The notes: generated from the letters alone by a model not told the origin. A stretch of DNA of 64,000 nt from Delftia tsuruhatensis (GCF_903815225.1 NZ_LR813084.1:5914001-5978000); one strand, 5' to 3'. Shown: positions 24,926-33,910, counted from the stretch's first letter. Numbers and translations are program-made.

Positions 24926-25846
24926 ATGCCCGACGCCCGCCATCTCCTGTTGCAGGACACCGCACTGCGTTACTTCCATGAAGTCGCGCAGTGCGGTTCG
25001 CTGACCGAAGCCTCGGCGCGGCTGCATGTGGCGGCCTCGGCCATCAGCCGCCAGATCACCGCGCTGGAGGCGCTGCTGGGCACACCGCTGTTCGAGCGCC
25101 ACCCGCGCGGCATGGTGCTCAACGCGGCCGGCGAGATCCTGGCCGACCACGCGCGCCGCGCCGGGCTGGACGCCGAGCGGGCACTGGGAGAAATCGAGGC
25201 CCTGCAGGGCCTGCGCAGCGGCCGCGTGCGCATCGCCAGCTCCGACGCCTTCGCCAGCGAATTCCTGCCGCGCCTGTGCGCGGCCTTCCAGCGCCAGCAC
25301 CAGGGCATCGTCTTCGAGGTCAAGGTGCTGCCCACCCCGGACGTGCCCGAGGCCGTGCGCGGCGGCACGGCCGACATCGGCCTGTGCTTCAGCCGCGCGC
25401 CCGAGAAAGGCATTGCCGTGGCCTGCCGCGTGGCCGCGCCCCTGGTGGCCCTGGTCGCGCCCGGCCACGCGCTGGCCCCGGCACGCCGTGTGTCGCTGGC
25501 CCAGCTGGTGCGCCACCCGCTGGCGCTGACGCCGCCCGAAACCGCCGTTCGCCAGTTGCTGGACGCGGCCTGCAGCCGCCAGGGCCTGATGCTCACGCCG
25601 GTCATGGAGAGCAACCACGGCAAGACCCTGCTCAACTTCGCGGCCCAGGGCGGCGCCGTGGCCGTGGCCAGCGAGATCGCGGCGCGCCACATGGTGGCCA
25701 CGGGCGCCCTGGTGGCCGTGGCGCTCAGCGACCGCGGCATGGACCTGCGCGACATCGAAGTCCAGACGCTGGCAGGCCGCACCTTGCCGCATGCGGCCCA
25801 GTCCTTCCTGGAACTGCTCCAGCTCAGATTGCCGGGATCCTGGTAG
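24926..25846 (+). CDS. LysR family transcriptional regulator
   Basis: A 306-residue LysR-type regulator. The DNA-binding domain is ALRYFHEVAQCGSLTEASAR, LHVAASAISRQITALEALLG and LFERHPRGMVLNAAG, followed by an effector domain (RVRIASSDAFASEFLPRL onwards). It is divergent from the Bug/gamma-glutamyltransferase pair and most likely regulates it through the nested repeats in the gap. The start at 24926 gives the standard short leader. Confidence 0.88.
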   Translation: MPDARHLLLQDTALRYFHEVAQCGSLTEASARLHVAASAISRQITALEALLGTPLFERHPRGMVLNAAGEILADHARRAGLDAERALGEIEALQGLRSGRVRIASSDAFASEFLPRLCAAFQRQHQGIVFEVKVLPTPDVPEAVRGGTADIGLCFSRAPEKGIAVACRVAAPLVALVAPGHALAPARRVSLAQLVRHPLALTPPETAVRQLLDAACSRQGLMLTPVMESNHGKTLLNFAAQGGAVAVASEIAARHMVATGALVAVALSDRGMDLRDIEVQTLAGRTLPHAAQSFLELLQLRLPGSW

Positions 25847-26281
25847 CAGGCGCCCGGCCCGGAAGTGCCCCGAACAGCCTTCACCAGCCCGGATTTCGAT
25901 GCAGGCCAATTACCAGAAACAAAGGGCCGGCGGCGGAATTTCCAATGCAATCCAGGGCCTTGGTTACAAAAACAGGATAGTTCCTATTTTTCAATGCCGA
26001 AATGCGTCCGAATCTCTGAAAAAGCGGATTCCAGTGCCCGGAAGTCCCATTGCAAACCCTTGATTCGATAGGACTTGTCTGAATCTTGATAGGACGATTC
26101 TGAATCGCTCCTGCCACCCAGAATTTCCTGCCCATGCGCTGCCTATGATCGGTTCTCTATTCCTTTGGGACCACTGACTGCGCACGGCTCTGCGGCGCGG
26201 CGCATTCCAGAAACGGCGGCGGCATGGACACGAATATTCAGACAGGAAAGGATCCGCGGATGCCGCGGCAGGGAGCCGGGC
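25847..26281. other. Lower-GC intergenic region with a 21-bp tandem repeat
   Basis: No convincing gene is seen in these 435 bases, which are clearly richer in A+T than the flanks. At 26067-26085 and 26088-26106 the sequence GATAGGAC-N3-TCTGAATC occurs twice with a 21-bp period (two helical turns; 16 of 19 positions identical). A -10-like TATGAT lies at 26144-26149, about 40 bases further on. This looks like the control region of the GTPase/roadblock operon, with a tandem regulator site upstream of the promoter. Confidence 0.55.
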
Positions 26282-26968
26282 ATGGATGAGCGGCCCACGC
26301 TGACCTTCATGCTGTGCGGCCTGTGCGACCGCGATGCCACGCTGTTCCGGTCCTTCGTGCGGCTGGTGGACCATCGCACCCGCCACCGCTGGGAATGGAG
26401 GCAGTCCTCGGCCGATCTGGTCGTGATGCACGACGGACTGCGTGAGGTACCGTCCCACCGGCTGACGCTGCGCGTGGGCCGGCAGCCCCAGGACGGCCGG
26501 CATGCCAGCGACCACCTGGGCCTGCCGCTGCGCGCGGATGCGCTGGAGGACTGCCTCAATGCCCTGGGCATGCGGGCCCTGGCGATGCGCCAGACGGTGC
26601 ACGGCAGCGCCCCTGCCGCCACCCCGGCCACGCCCTCCGTCCCCGATCCGGCCCAGGTACCGGACATGCTGGTGCAATTGCTGCGCTGGCCCCCGCAACA
26701 GCTGTTGACGGGCGCACACCACATCCGCCTGGCCACGCTGATGACCGGCCACCCGACCACCCTGCGGGTGCTGTGCCAGCGCTCCAACCTCGCGCCGGAG
26801 GTTTGCGCGGCCTTTCTGAACCGCCTGGATGCGGCCGGCCTGCTGCGCTGGACCGCCACGGCCTCCCACGCCGGCAGCCTGCAGCGCCATGCGGCACCGC
26901 CCCAGCCGGGAGTGCTGGAGCGCATACGCCGCCGCCTGGCACAACTGACGAGAGCCCCCAGCGCATGA
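26282..26968 (+). CDS. Unknown protein, first gene of GTPase/roadblock operon
   Basis: A 228-residue protein I do not recognise. The N-terminal half (LTFMLCGLCDRDATLFRSFVRLV, ADLVVMHDG, HRLTLRVGRQ) looks like an alpha/beta domain without a P-loop. A Pro/Ala-rich linker near 115-125 follows. The C-terminal part (TTLRVLCQRSNLAPEVCAAF, LNRLDAAGLLRW) has the pattern of a winged helix. It overlaps the GTPase gene by 4 bases (ATGA), so it is probably a partner or effector of the GTPase rather than an independent gene. A DNA-binding regulator of the module is the alternative. I chose the ATG at 26282 because of GGGAG upstream. Confidence 0.65.
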   Translation: MDERPTLTFMLCGLCDRDATLFRSFVRLVDHRTRHRWEWRQSSADLVVMHDGLREVPSHRLTLRVGRQPQDGRHASDHLGLPLRADALEDCLNALGMRALAMRQTVHGSAPAATPATPSVPDPAQVPDMLVQLLRWPPQQLLTGAHHIRLATLMTGHPTTLRVLCQRSNLAPEVCAAFLNRLDAAGLLRWTATASHAGSLQRHAAPPQPGVLERIRRRLAQLTRAPSA

Positions 26969-27513
26969 GCGAACTCAAGATCCTGATTTCCGGCACCACG
27001 GGCGCGGGCAAGACCACGGCCATACGTGCCGTCAGCGAGATCACGCCGTTGAACACCGATGTGCGCAACACCGACAGCTCGCTGGACAAGGCACTGACCA
27101 CCACGGGCCTGGACTATGGCGAGCTCACCCTGGACAACGGCGAGAAGCTGTACCTGTACGGCACGCCGGGCCAGGAACGCTTCGACTTCATGTGGAGCAT
27201 CCTCTCGCGCGGCGCGCTGGGGGTGATCCTGCTGATCGACAACAGCCGGCCCGACCCCCTGGCCGATCTGGACCTCTACGTCCAGGCCCTGTCCAGCGCA
27301 CTGCGCACCACCGCATGCGTGGTCGCGGTCTGCCGCATGGACCGGCATGTCCAGCCCGACCTCGAGAGTTTCGCCCGCCACCTGCAGTCACGCGGCCTGC
27401 TGTGCCCGGTGGTGCCTGCCGACGTGCGCGAATCCGCGCAGGTGGTGGCGCTGATCGAATTGCTGCTGCTGCAGATCGAAGCCCGTGCACAGGAGAGCCG
27501 TCATGACGACTGA
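26965..27513 (+). CDS. Arf/MglA-like small GTPase (COG2229 type)
   Basis: A 182-residue single-domain GTPase. G1 is SGTTGAGKTT (10-18), with Thr at the end of the loop. G3 is YGTPGQERFDFMW (65 onwards), where the family has Gly in place of the Asp of DxxGQ. G4 is VCRMD (122-126), in place of NKxD. Such proteins are soluble switches paired with roadblock-domain proteins, as MglA is with MglB in Myxococcus. It overlaps the gene before by 4 bases and the roadblock gene after by 11, so the set is translationally coupled. The process controlled is not known. Confidence 0.85.
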   Translation: MSELKILISGTTGAGKTTAIRAVSEITPLNTDVRNTDSSLDKALTTTGLDYGELTLDNGEKLYLYGTPGQERFDFMWSILSRGALGVILLIDNSRPDPLADLDLYVQALSSALRTTACVVAVCRMDRHVQPDLESFARHLQSRGLLCPVVPADVRESAQVVALIELLLLQIEARAQESRHDD

Positions 27514-27886
27514 CCCCGCCCTGAAGGCGTGTGCCCATGCGGTCGTGAAGGCCCTGACGGGCAAGGTGCACGGCGTGCACGGCTGCGTGGTGAGCACCGA
27601 GGACGGCTTCGAGGTGGCCGCCCACGCGCAGGGCCAGGGCAGCACGGCCCGGCTGTCGGCCATGGCCAGCTCGATGGCGGCGCTGGGAGCGATCGCGGGC
27701 GAGGAGAACCAGCTGGGCGCCTGCTCCAACGTGGTGATAGAGGCCGCCGAGGGCTTCATCGTCATGCTGCAGGCGCGGCGGCCGGACCTGAGCCTGGTGC
27801 TCAGCGTGGTGGCCTCGCGGGAGGCCACGCTGGGCCAGATCCTCTACGTCTCGCGCGAGGCCGCGCGGATGCTGGAGCAAGGGTGA
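27503..27886 (+). CDS. Roadblock/LC7 domain protein 1
   Basis: A 127-residue roadblock-fold protein. Features are VHGVHGCVVSTEDGFEVAAHA, the Ala/Met-rich helix RLSAMASSMAALGAIAGEE, and CSNVVIEAAEGFIVMLQARR. Roadblock dimers bind and regulate small GTPases (MglB acts on MglA). It overlaps the GTPase gene by 11 bases, and AGGAGA precedes the ATG at 27503. A role as GTPase-activating or scaffold partner is inferred. Confidence 0.8.
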   Translation: MTTDPALKACAHAVVKALTGKVHGVHGCVVSTEDGFEVAAHAQGQGSTARLSAMASSMAALGAIAGEENQLGACSNVVIEAAEGFIVMLQARRPDLSLVLSVVASREATLGQILYVSREAARMLEQG

Positions 27887-27982
27887 ACGGGCATGGGCCG
27901 GCGGCAGCCGCCCTGCTTTTCAGGCGAGCGGGCACCGCACAGGTGCCGGACATTTCCACAACACAAGGGAGGTAGGAAGGCT

Positions 27983-28342
27983 ATGGCCAATATCAAGCAG
28001 ACCATGGACGAACTGATGCGCTGCGACGGCGCCATGTGCGCCGCGCTGGTGGACTACAACAGCGGCATGATCCTGGGGCAGGAAGGCTCCGGCGTGGACC
28101 TGGAGCTGGCCGCCGCCGGCAACACCGAGCTGGTGCGCGCCAAGCTCAAGACCATGCGCTCGCTGGGCCTGGAGGGCGCGATCGAGGACATCCTGATCAC
28201 CCTGAGCCGGCAGTACCACATCCTGCGCCCCTCCACCCACCATGAGGGGCTGTTCCTCTATCTCGTGCTCGACAAGGCCAAGGCCAATCTCGCGCTGGCA
28301 CGGCGCAAGGTGCAGGACGTGGAGGATGTGCTGGTGGTCTGA
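27983..28342 (+). CDS. Roadblock-like protein 2
   Basis: A 119-residue protein: MDELMRCDGAMCAALVDYNSG, GSGVDLELAAAGNTELVRAK, IEDILITLSRQYHILRP and GLFLYLVLDKAKANLALARR. This order resembles a divergent roadblock/LC7 fold with a C-terminal helix (RRKVQDVEDVLVV). AAGGGAGGTAGGAAGG just upstream is a rich Shine-Dalgarno, so it may be translated more strongly than the genes before it. It closes the four-gene module. A heterodimer with the first roadblock protein is plausible. Confidence 0.7.
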   Translation: MANIKQTMDELMRCDGAMCAALVDYNSGMILGQEGSGVDLELAAAGNTELVRAKLKTMRSLGLEGAIEDILITLSRQYHILRPSTHHEGLFLYLVLDKAKANLALARRKVQDVEDVLVV

Positions 28343-28365
28343 CCCGGCCCCGTGCGCAGCAGGCC

Positions 28366-29082
28366 TCAGAAGCGCTCGTCACAGAGGGCCTGCCACTGCA
28401 AGATCTCGATCTCGCCGCGCTGCACCCGGATGATGCCGCGCGCCTGCAGTCCTTGCAGCAGCGTGTTGACCGTCTGGCGCGAGATCGAGAGCATGCGCGC
28501 CAGTTGCTCCTGCGTCACCTGCAGCCGGGGCCGGGCAGGAACGGCTTCCAGCCTTTCGCCATAGCCGCGTGCCATGGCCACCAGTCGCCGCACCAGGCGC
28601 TGGGGGGCCGGCAGCAGGGCCAGGTCCTCCAGGGCGGCGAAGGCCGCGCGCATGCGCCCCGACATCAGCACGCCCAGGTCATGCCAGTGCGCGGGGTGCT
28701 GGTGCAGCCAGTCCAGCAGCGGCTGGCGGGGCAGCTGCAGCACGATGCTGGGCTCCATGGCGTGGGCATCGTGGGTGCGGGGCGAGCCGTCGAACAGTGC
28801 GATCTCGCCGAACCAGGTGGCCGGGCCCATGCGCGTGAGCAGCGCTTCACGCGCATGCTCGCCCTGGCCGCCCACCCCGGAAAAGCCGATGCTGCCCTGG
28901 ACCACGGCAAACAATCCGCCCTCCAGCGCGTCGCCGCGCAGGAACAGGGCCTGCCCAGGCTCCAGCCGGCGCGGCTGGGCCAGGGCCAGCAGGTGACCCG
29001 CGAATGATGGCTCCAGCGCGCTGAACCAGCGGCCGGTGTGCAACACGGGCAGATAGGAAAGCGGATGGTGGGACGGTTCCAT
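28366..29082 (-). CDS. Crp/Fnr family transcriptional regulator
   Basis: A 238-residue regulator with an N-terminal cyclic-nucleotide-binding fold (LEPGQALFLRGDALEGGLFAV, EALLTRMGPATWFGEIALFDG) and a C-terminal Crp-type helix-turn-helix (VTQEQLARMLSISRQTVNTLL). The N-terminal cysteines of oxygen-sensing FNR are absent, so it is not a 4Fe-4S FNR; the ligand is unknown. It is convergent with the roadblock module and divergent from the alkyl sulfatase gene, which it may regulate through palindromes at 29115-29138. Confidence 0.87.
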   Translation of the reverse strand: MEPSHHPLSYLPVLHTGRWFSALEPSFAGHLLALAQPRRLEPGQALFLRGDALEGGLFAVVQGSIGFSGVGGQGEHAREALLTRMGPATWFGEIALFDGSPRTHDAHAMEPSIVLQLPRQPLLDWLHQHPAHWHDLGVLMSGRMRAAFAALEDLALLPAPQRLVRRLVAMARGYGERLEAVPARPRLQVTQEQLARMLSISRQTVNTLLQGLQARGIIRVQRGEIEILQWQALCDERF

Positions 29083-29114
29083 GGGCAGGGCCTGGCGTTC
29101 CAGGCATCGTTTAA

Positions 29115-29138
29115 GACATCGATGTCGGGTAGCCGACA
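29115..29138. promoter_or_regulatory. Overlapping palindromes between Crp/Fnr and sulfatase genes
   Basis: GACATCGATGTC (29115-29126) is a perfect 12-bp palindrome. It overlaps TGTCGG (29123-29128), which pairs with CCGACA (29133-29138) across four bases. Both lie in the 123-base divergent gap and are candidate operators, possibly for the adjacent Crp/Fnr protein. Confidence 0.45.
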
Positions 29139-29205
29139 GACAAGGACCGGCCGCCTGGGTATTTTCGCCCCAGGTTCCGATCACTTGCCAGGAGACAGTC
29201 CCGCC

Positions 29206-31239
29206 ATGCCATCCCCCCTCTCGATGCCCCGCGCACCAGCGCCCCCTTGCCGCCTGCTGGCCTGCCTGGCCGCGGCGACCCTGTTGAGCGCCTGTGCGGG
29301 CAGCCGCCTGCCCGTATCCGACATGGCCCGGCCGCAGGCGGCCAGCGCCGCCACGCGCACGGCCCAGCAGGCGGCGCTGGCACAGCAGCCACGCGATGAC
29401 GCCCAGGCCATGGAGGACGCGCGGCGCGGCCTGATCGCCTCGGCCGACACGCTGGTCGTGCGCAATGCCCAGGGCCGGCCCATCTGGGGCATGCAGGCCT
29501 ACGCCTTCCTGGAGCAGGAGCAGGCGCCCGATACCGTGCATCCCGCGCTGTGGCGCCAGGCCCAGCGCAACCGCGTCAGCGGTCTGTTCGAGGTCACGGA
29601 GCGGCTCTACCAGGTCCGCGGCCTGGACCTGTCGAACATGAGCATCATCGAGGGCGACACCGGCCTGATCGTGGTCGATCCGCTGATGTACACGGAGACC
29701 GCCCGGGCCGCCATGGAGCTGTACTTCCAGCACCGCCCGCGCAGGCCCGTGGTGGCGGTCATCTATTCGCACAGCCATGTGGACCACTTCGGCGGCGTAC
29801 GCGGCGTGGTGCGCCAGGAGGAAGTGGATGCGGGCCGCACGCAGGTCATCGCCCCTGCGGGCTTCATGGCCGAGGCCGTGGGCGAGAACGTCATCGCCGG
29901 CCATGCCATGGGCCGCCGCGCCCTCTACCAGTTCGGCATGCTGCTGCCGCGCGATGCCAAGGGCCAGGTGGACGCCGGCCTGGGCAAGGCCGGCGCGCCC
30001 GGCACCATGGGTCTGATCGCACCCACGCGCGTGATCGGCAAGCCGCGCGAGACGCTGCGCATCGACGGCGTGGACATCGACTTCGTGCTCACGCCCGGTG
30101 CCGAGGCGCCTGCCGAGATGATCATGTACTACCCCCAGCTCAAGGTGCTGAACATGGCCGAACTCGCGGTCCATACGCAGCACAACCTGCTGCCGCTGCG
30201 CGGTGCCCAGGTGCGCGATGCGCTGGGCTGGTCCCGGCACCTGAACGACGCGCTGCACACCTATGGCGGCCAGGCCGAGATCCTGATCGCCCAGCACCAC
30301 TGGCCGGTCTGGGGCCAGCCCCGGCTGCAGCGCATGCTGGCCGGCCAGCGCGACACCTACAAATACCTGCATGACCAGACCGTGCGGCTCATGAACCACG
30401 GCTACGTGGGTTCGGAGATCGCCGAGATGATCTCCATGCCCGAGTCCCTGGCCCGCGACGGCGCCACCCATGCCTTCTACGGCCATCTGAAGCACAACGT
30501 GCGCGCCATCTACCAGCACTACCTGGGCTACTACGAGGGCAACCCCGCCCAGCTGGAGGCCCTGCCCCCCGTGCCTGCGGCCCGCAAGACCGTGGAATAC
30601 ATGGGCGGCGCCGAGGCTGTGCTGCGCCGCGCCCGGGCCGACTACGAGCGCGGCGAATACCGCTGGGTGGCGCAGATCGCCTCGCAGCTGGTGTTCGCCG
30701 ACCCGGCCAACCGCGAAGCGCGCCGACTGGCGGCCGATGCCTATGAGCAGTTGGGCTACCAGATGGAGTCCGCCACGGCGCGCAACGCCTTCCTGCAAGG
30801 CGCGGCGGAGCTGCGCAACGGCGTGCCGCAACTGCCCCGGCCCGGCGGCGCGGCGCGCGACCTGGTGCGCAGCCTGCCGCTGGAGATGTTCTTCGACTAC
30901 CTGGGCGTGAGGCTCGATGCGGACAAGGCCGCGGGCCGGCGCATCGTGCTCAACTGGATCTTCACCGACACCGGCGAGCAGCGCAGCCTGAACCTCGAAA
31001 ACAGCGCCCTGACCCAGAGCCCGGGCCTGGCCCCGGATGCCCATGCCAGCCTGCGCCTGACACGCGCCACGCTGGACGCCATCGCGGGCCAGGAAACCAC
31101 GCTGGCCGATGCCGTGACAAGCGGCCGGCTGCGCATCGATGGCGACGCCGGCCAGGTCATGGCGCTGATGTCCATGCTGGACCGCTTCGAAAGCGTCTTC
31201 CCTGTCGTGGAGCCCCGGCCCCAGCGGCCCGCTCAGTAG
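29206..31239 (+). CDS. Alkyl sulfatase (SdsA-type metallo-beta-lactamase fold), lipoprotein
   Basis: A 677-residue group III alkyl sulfatase that hydrolyses alkyl sulfate esters such as SDS to alcohol and sulfate. The N-terminus is a lipoprotein signal with lipobox LLSAC (Cys30), so the enzyme should be anchored to the envelope facing the periplasm or the outside. The zinc motif HSHVDH (189-194) lies in IYSHSHVDHFGG. Further family blocks are the Glu/Asp-bearing APAEMIMYYPQLKVLNMAE and AQHHWPVWG. The C-terminal part is the SCP-2-like domain (LPLEMFFDYLGVRLDADKA). The start at 29206 follows AGGAGA and gives a proper signal. It is divergent from a Crp/Fnr gene and overlaps ung by 7 bases at the 3' end. 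Confidence 0.88.
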   Translation: MPSPLSMPRAPAPPCRLLACLAAATLLSACAGSRLPVSDMARPQAASAATRTAQQAALAQQPRDDAQAMEDARRGLIASADTLVVRNAQGRPIWGMQAYAFLEQEQAPDTVHPALWRQAQRNRVSGLFEVTERLYQVRGLDLSNMSIIEGDTGLIVVDPLMYTETARAAMELYFQHRPRRPVVAVIYSHSHVDHFGGVRGVVRQEEVDAGRTQVIAPAGFMAEAVGENVIAGHAMGRRALYQFGMLLPRDAKGQVDAGLGKAGAPGTMGLIAPTRVIGKPRETLRIDGVDIDFVLTPGAEAPAEMIMYYPQLKVLNMAELAVHTQHNLLPLRGAQVRDALGWSRHLNDALHTYGGQAEILIAQHHWPVWGQPRLQRMLAGQRDTYKYLHDQTVRLMNHGYVGSEIAEMISMPESLARDGATHAFYGHLKHNVRAIYQHYLGYYEGNPAQLEALPPVPAARKTVEYMGGAEAVLRRARADYERGEYRWVAQIASQLVFADPANREARRLAADAYEQLGYQMESATARNAFLQGAAELRNGVPQLPRPGGAARDLVRSLPLEMFFDYLGVRLDADKAAGRRIVLNWIFTDTGEQRSLNLENSALTQSPGLAPDAHASLRLTRATLDAIAGQETTLADAVTSGRLRIDGDAGQVMALMSMLDRFESVFPVVEPRPQRPAQ

Positions 31240-31949
31240 CCGTGCTGCGCGCGGAAATCGCGCGCCTTGCCGAAATGCCCGTTGCCGATGAAGGGCACGG
31301 GCGGGCGCAGCGCCGACAGCGGCGAGGGATGGTTGCTGGTCAGCACCAGGTGGCCCCGGTCGGCAGGGATGAAGGCGCGCTTGGACTGGGCATGGCTGCC
31401 CCAGAGCATGAAGACCACGGGGCGTTCGCCCTGGGCGACATGGCGGATCACGGCATCGGTCAGCAGCTCCCAGCCCTTGCCAGAATGGCTGGCGGCCTGC
31501 CCCTCCTCCACCGTGAGGCAGGTGTTGAGCAGCAGCACGCCGTTCCGGGCCCATTTGACGAGGCTGCCGCCGGGGTCGGGGAAGGGCGGAAAGGGCACGC
31601 CCAGATCGCGCTGCATCTCCTTGAAGATGTTCTGCAGCGAAGGCGGCATGCGCACGCCCGGCGCCACCGAGAACGACAGCCCCTCGGCCTGCCCCCGGCC
31701 GTGGTAGGGGTCCTGGCCCAGGATGACCACGCGCACCTCATCGGGCGGCGTCAGCTCCAGCGCGCGCAGCGGCAGCGGCGGGAAGATGACGGCACCGGCC
31801 TCCAGGCGCTGGTGCAGGAAGGTCAGCAGCTGCTGGCCCGTGGCCCCCGCGAAGAAGTCCTCGACCAGCGGCTGCCAGCCTGGCGCCACGGGCCAGTCGG
31901 CGGGATCGGCGGATTGCAGTTGGGTCGGTGCGTCGGCGGAGGCGTTCAT
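31233..31949 (-). CDS. ung: Uracil-DNA glycosylase
   Basis: A 238-residue family 1 uracil-DNA glycosylase that removes uracil from DNA. The water-activating motif GQDPYHG is present (VVILGQDPYHGRGQAEGLSFSV), as are SLQNIFKEM, LLLNTCLTVE and the DNA-intercalation motif HPSPLSA. Length is normal. It lies just downstream of trpC on the same strand and converges on the alkyl sulfatase gene with a 7-base overlap. Confidence 0.96.
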   Translation of the reverse strand: MNASADAPTQLQSADPADWPVAPGWQPLVEDFFAGATGQQLLTFLHQRLEAGAVIFPPLPLRALELTPPDEVRVVILGQDPYHGRGQAEGLSFSVAPGVRMPPSLQNIFKEMQRDLGVPFPPFPDPGGSLVKWARNGVLLLNTCLTVEEGQAASHSGKGWELLTDAVIRHVAQGERPVVFMLWGSHAQSKRAFIPADRGHLVLTSNHPSPLSALRPPVPFIGNGHFGKARDFRAQHGY

Positions 31950-32000
31950 GGCGTGCGGGACAGGAGTTTCGGGGATGCGGGAGGGCGGCCGCGGGCCGTT

Positions 32001-32807
32001 TCAGGCAAACAGCTTGGCCAGCGCCTCGCCCGGCTCCTTGGCGCGCATGAAGGCCTCGCCCACGAGGAAGCCGTGGATGCCGGCTTCCCGCAGAGCCTTG
32101 ACGTCCTCGCGGCTGCCTATGCCCGACTCGGTGACCAGCAGGCGGTCGGCCGGCACGTTCTTTCGCAGCTCCAGCGTGGTCTGGATGCTGACCTCGAAAT
32201 TGCGCAGGTTGCGGTTGTTGATGCCCACCAGCGGCGTCCTGAGCTTCAGTGCACGCTCCAGCTCGGCGCCGTCATGGACCTCGACCAGCACGGCCATGTC
32301 CAGGCTGTGGGCGATCTGCTCCATCTCGGCCATCTGCGCATCGTCCAGGCAGGCGGCGATCAGCAGCACGCAGTCGGCGCCGATGGCGCGCGACTCGTAG
32401 ATCTGGTAGGGATCGACCATGAAATCCTTGCGCAGCACGGGCAGGGTGCAGCTGGCACGCGCCTGCTTGAGGTAGTCGATGCTGCCCTGGAAGAACTGCC
32501 TGTCCGTCAGCACGGACAGGCAGGCGGCGCTGATGCCGCTCTTTCCATCGCCCTCGGCATAGCTTTGCGCGATGTCGGCGGGGATGAAGTCCTCGCGGAT
32601 CACGCCCTTGCTGGGGCTGGCCTTCTTGATCTCGGCGATCACGCCGGCCTGGCCGGCCGCGATCCTGGCGCGCAGCGCGCCCACGAAGTCTCGCGTGAGC
32701 ACGCGGCTTTCGGCGTCGCGGCGCATGTCGGCGAAGGACATGCGCTTCTGGGCGGCCGCCACTTCCTGCACTTTCACGTCGCAGATCTGCTTGAGGATGT
32801 CGGACAC
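32001..32807 (-). CDS. trpC: Indole-3-glycerol-phosphate synthase
   Basis: A 268-residue TIM barrel that closes the indole ring in tryptophan synthesis. Active-site blocks are [66 protein letters not shown] and LLVTESGI. The start is a GTG at 32805-32807 with AAGGA upstream; the next in-frame ATG upstream would add unrelated residues. It is the third gene of trpG-trpD-trpC, 40 bases after trpD. Confidence 0.96.
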   Translation of the reverse strand: MSDILKQICDVKVQEVAAAQKRMSFADMRRDAESRVLTRDFVGALRARIAAGQAGVIAEIKKASPSKGVIREDFIPADIAQSYAEGDGKSGISAACLSVLTDRQFFQGSIDYLKQARASCTLPVLRKDFMVDPYQIYESRAIGADCVLLIAACLDDAQMAEMEQIAHSLDMAVLVEVHDGAELERALKLRTPLVGINNRNLRNFEVSIQTTLELRKNVPADRLLVTESGIGSREDVKALREAGIHGFLVGEAFMRAKEPGEALAKLFA

Positions 32808-32847
32808 GTTGTTTCCTTGGTATTCAGCGATGAAGGGACTGTGCGGC

Positions 32848-33882
32848 TCAGGCCGCCAGCTGGGCCGTGTAGGCCACGAGTTCGTTGAGCTTGGCCAGGG
32901 CCGCGCCGCTGTCCAGCGCCGCCTGGGCGCGGAGCATGCCATCTTCGATGCTCGCCGCCACGTTGGCCGCATACAGCGCGGCACCCGCATTCAGGCAGAC
33001 GATGTCACGCGCCGGGCCCTGCTCTCCGTGAAGCACGCCCAGCAGCATGGCCTTGGATTCCTCGGGATTGTCCACCTTGAAGGCGCGCGTGCCCACCATG
33101 CGCAGGCCGAAGTCCTCGGGGTGGATCTCGTATTCGCGCACCACGCCGTCCTTGAGCTCGCCCACCAGGGTGCCGGCGCCCAGGCTGATCTCGTCCAGTC
33201 CGTCGCGGCCATAGACCACGATGGCATGCTCGGCGCCCAGGCGCTGCAGCGCGCGCACCTGGATGCCGACCAGGTCCTCGTGGAACACGCCCATGAGGAT
33301 GTTGGGTGCGCTGGCCGGGTTGGTCAGCGGGCCCAGGATGTTGAAGATGGTGCGCACGCCCAGCTCCTTGCGCACCGGTGCCACGTTCTTCATGGCCGGG
33401 TGGTGGTTGGGAGCGAACATGAAGCCGATGCCCACGTCGGCGATGCTGCGCGCGATCTGCTCGGGGCTGAGCTGGATGTTGACGCCCAGCGCCTCCATGG
33501 CGTCGGCGCTGCCGCTCTTGCTGCTGACGCTGCGCCCGCCATGCTTGCTGACCTTGCCGCCTGCCGCCGCGATGACGAAGATGGAGCAGGTGGAGATGTT
33601 GAAGGTATTGGCGCCGTCGCCGCCCGTGCCCACGATGTCCACCAGATGGCGCTTGTCGGCCACATGGACCTTGTTGGAGAACTCGCGCATCACCTCGGCC
33701 GCGGCCGTGATCTCGCCGATGGTCTCCTTTTTCACGCGCAGTCCGGTGACGATGGCCGCCGTCATCACGGGCGACAGTTCGCCGCGCATGATCAGGCGCA
33801 TCAGGTGCAGCATCTCGTCGTGGAAGATTTCGCGGTGCTCGATGGTGCGCTGCAGCGCTTCCTGGGGGGTGATCTGGGTCAT
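32848..33882 (-). CDS. trpD: Anthranilate phosphoribosyltransferase
   Basis: A 344-residue enzyme that transfers phosphoribose to anthranilate. The PRPP-binding loops are [17 protein letters not shown] and [21 protein letters not shown], and [22 protein letters not shown] is the usual central block. Length is normal. It lies 28 bases after trpG. Confidence 0.97.
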   Translation of the reverse strand: MTQITPQEALQRTIEHREIFHDEMLHLMRLIMRGELSPVMTAAIVTGLRVKKETIGEITAAAEVMREFSNKVHVADKRHLVDIVGTGGDGANTFNISTCSIFVIAAAGGKVSKHGGRSVSSKSGSADAMEALGVNIQLSPEQIARSIADVGIGFMFAPNHHPAMKNVAPVRKELGVRTIFNILGPLTNPASAPNILMGVFHEDLVGIQVRALQRLGAEHAIVVYGRDGLDEISLGAGTLVGELKDGVVREYEIHPEDFGLRMVGTRAFKVDNPEESKAMLLGVLHGEQGPARDIVCLNAGAALYAANVAASIEDGMLRAQAALDSGAALAKLNELVAYTAQLAA

Positions 33883-33910
33883 TGCGGTGTCTCGGTTCGG
33901 TGCTCGCCTG

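Noticed and set aside
25865-26135. Short open frames in the gap before the GTPase operon
   Set aside because: They have no ribosome site, odd composition and no family resemblance. The region looks regulatory.
28366-29082. The Crp/Fnr protein as the oxygen sensor FNR acting on the site at 41454
   Set aside because: It lacks the N-terminal cysteine cluster. A true FNR/ANR is probably encoded elsewhere.
29083-31554. Long minus-strand extension upstream of the Crp/Fnr gene
   Set aside because: It is antisense to the alkyl sulfatase. The Crp/Fnr protein has a normal N-terminus at the ATG at 29082.
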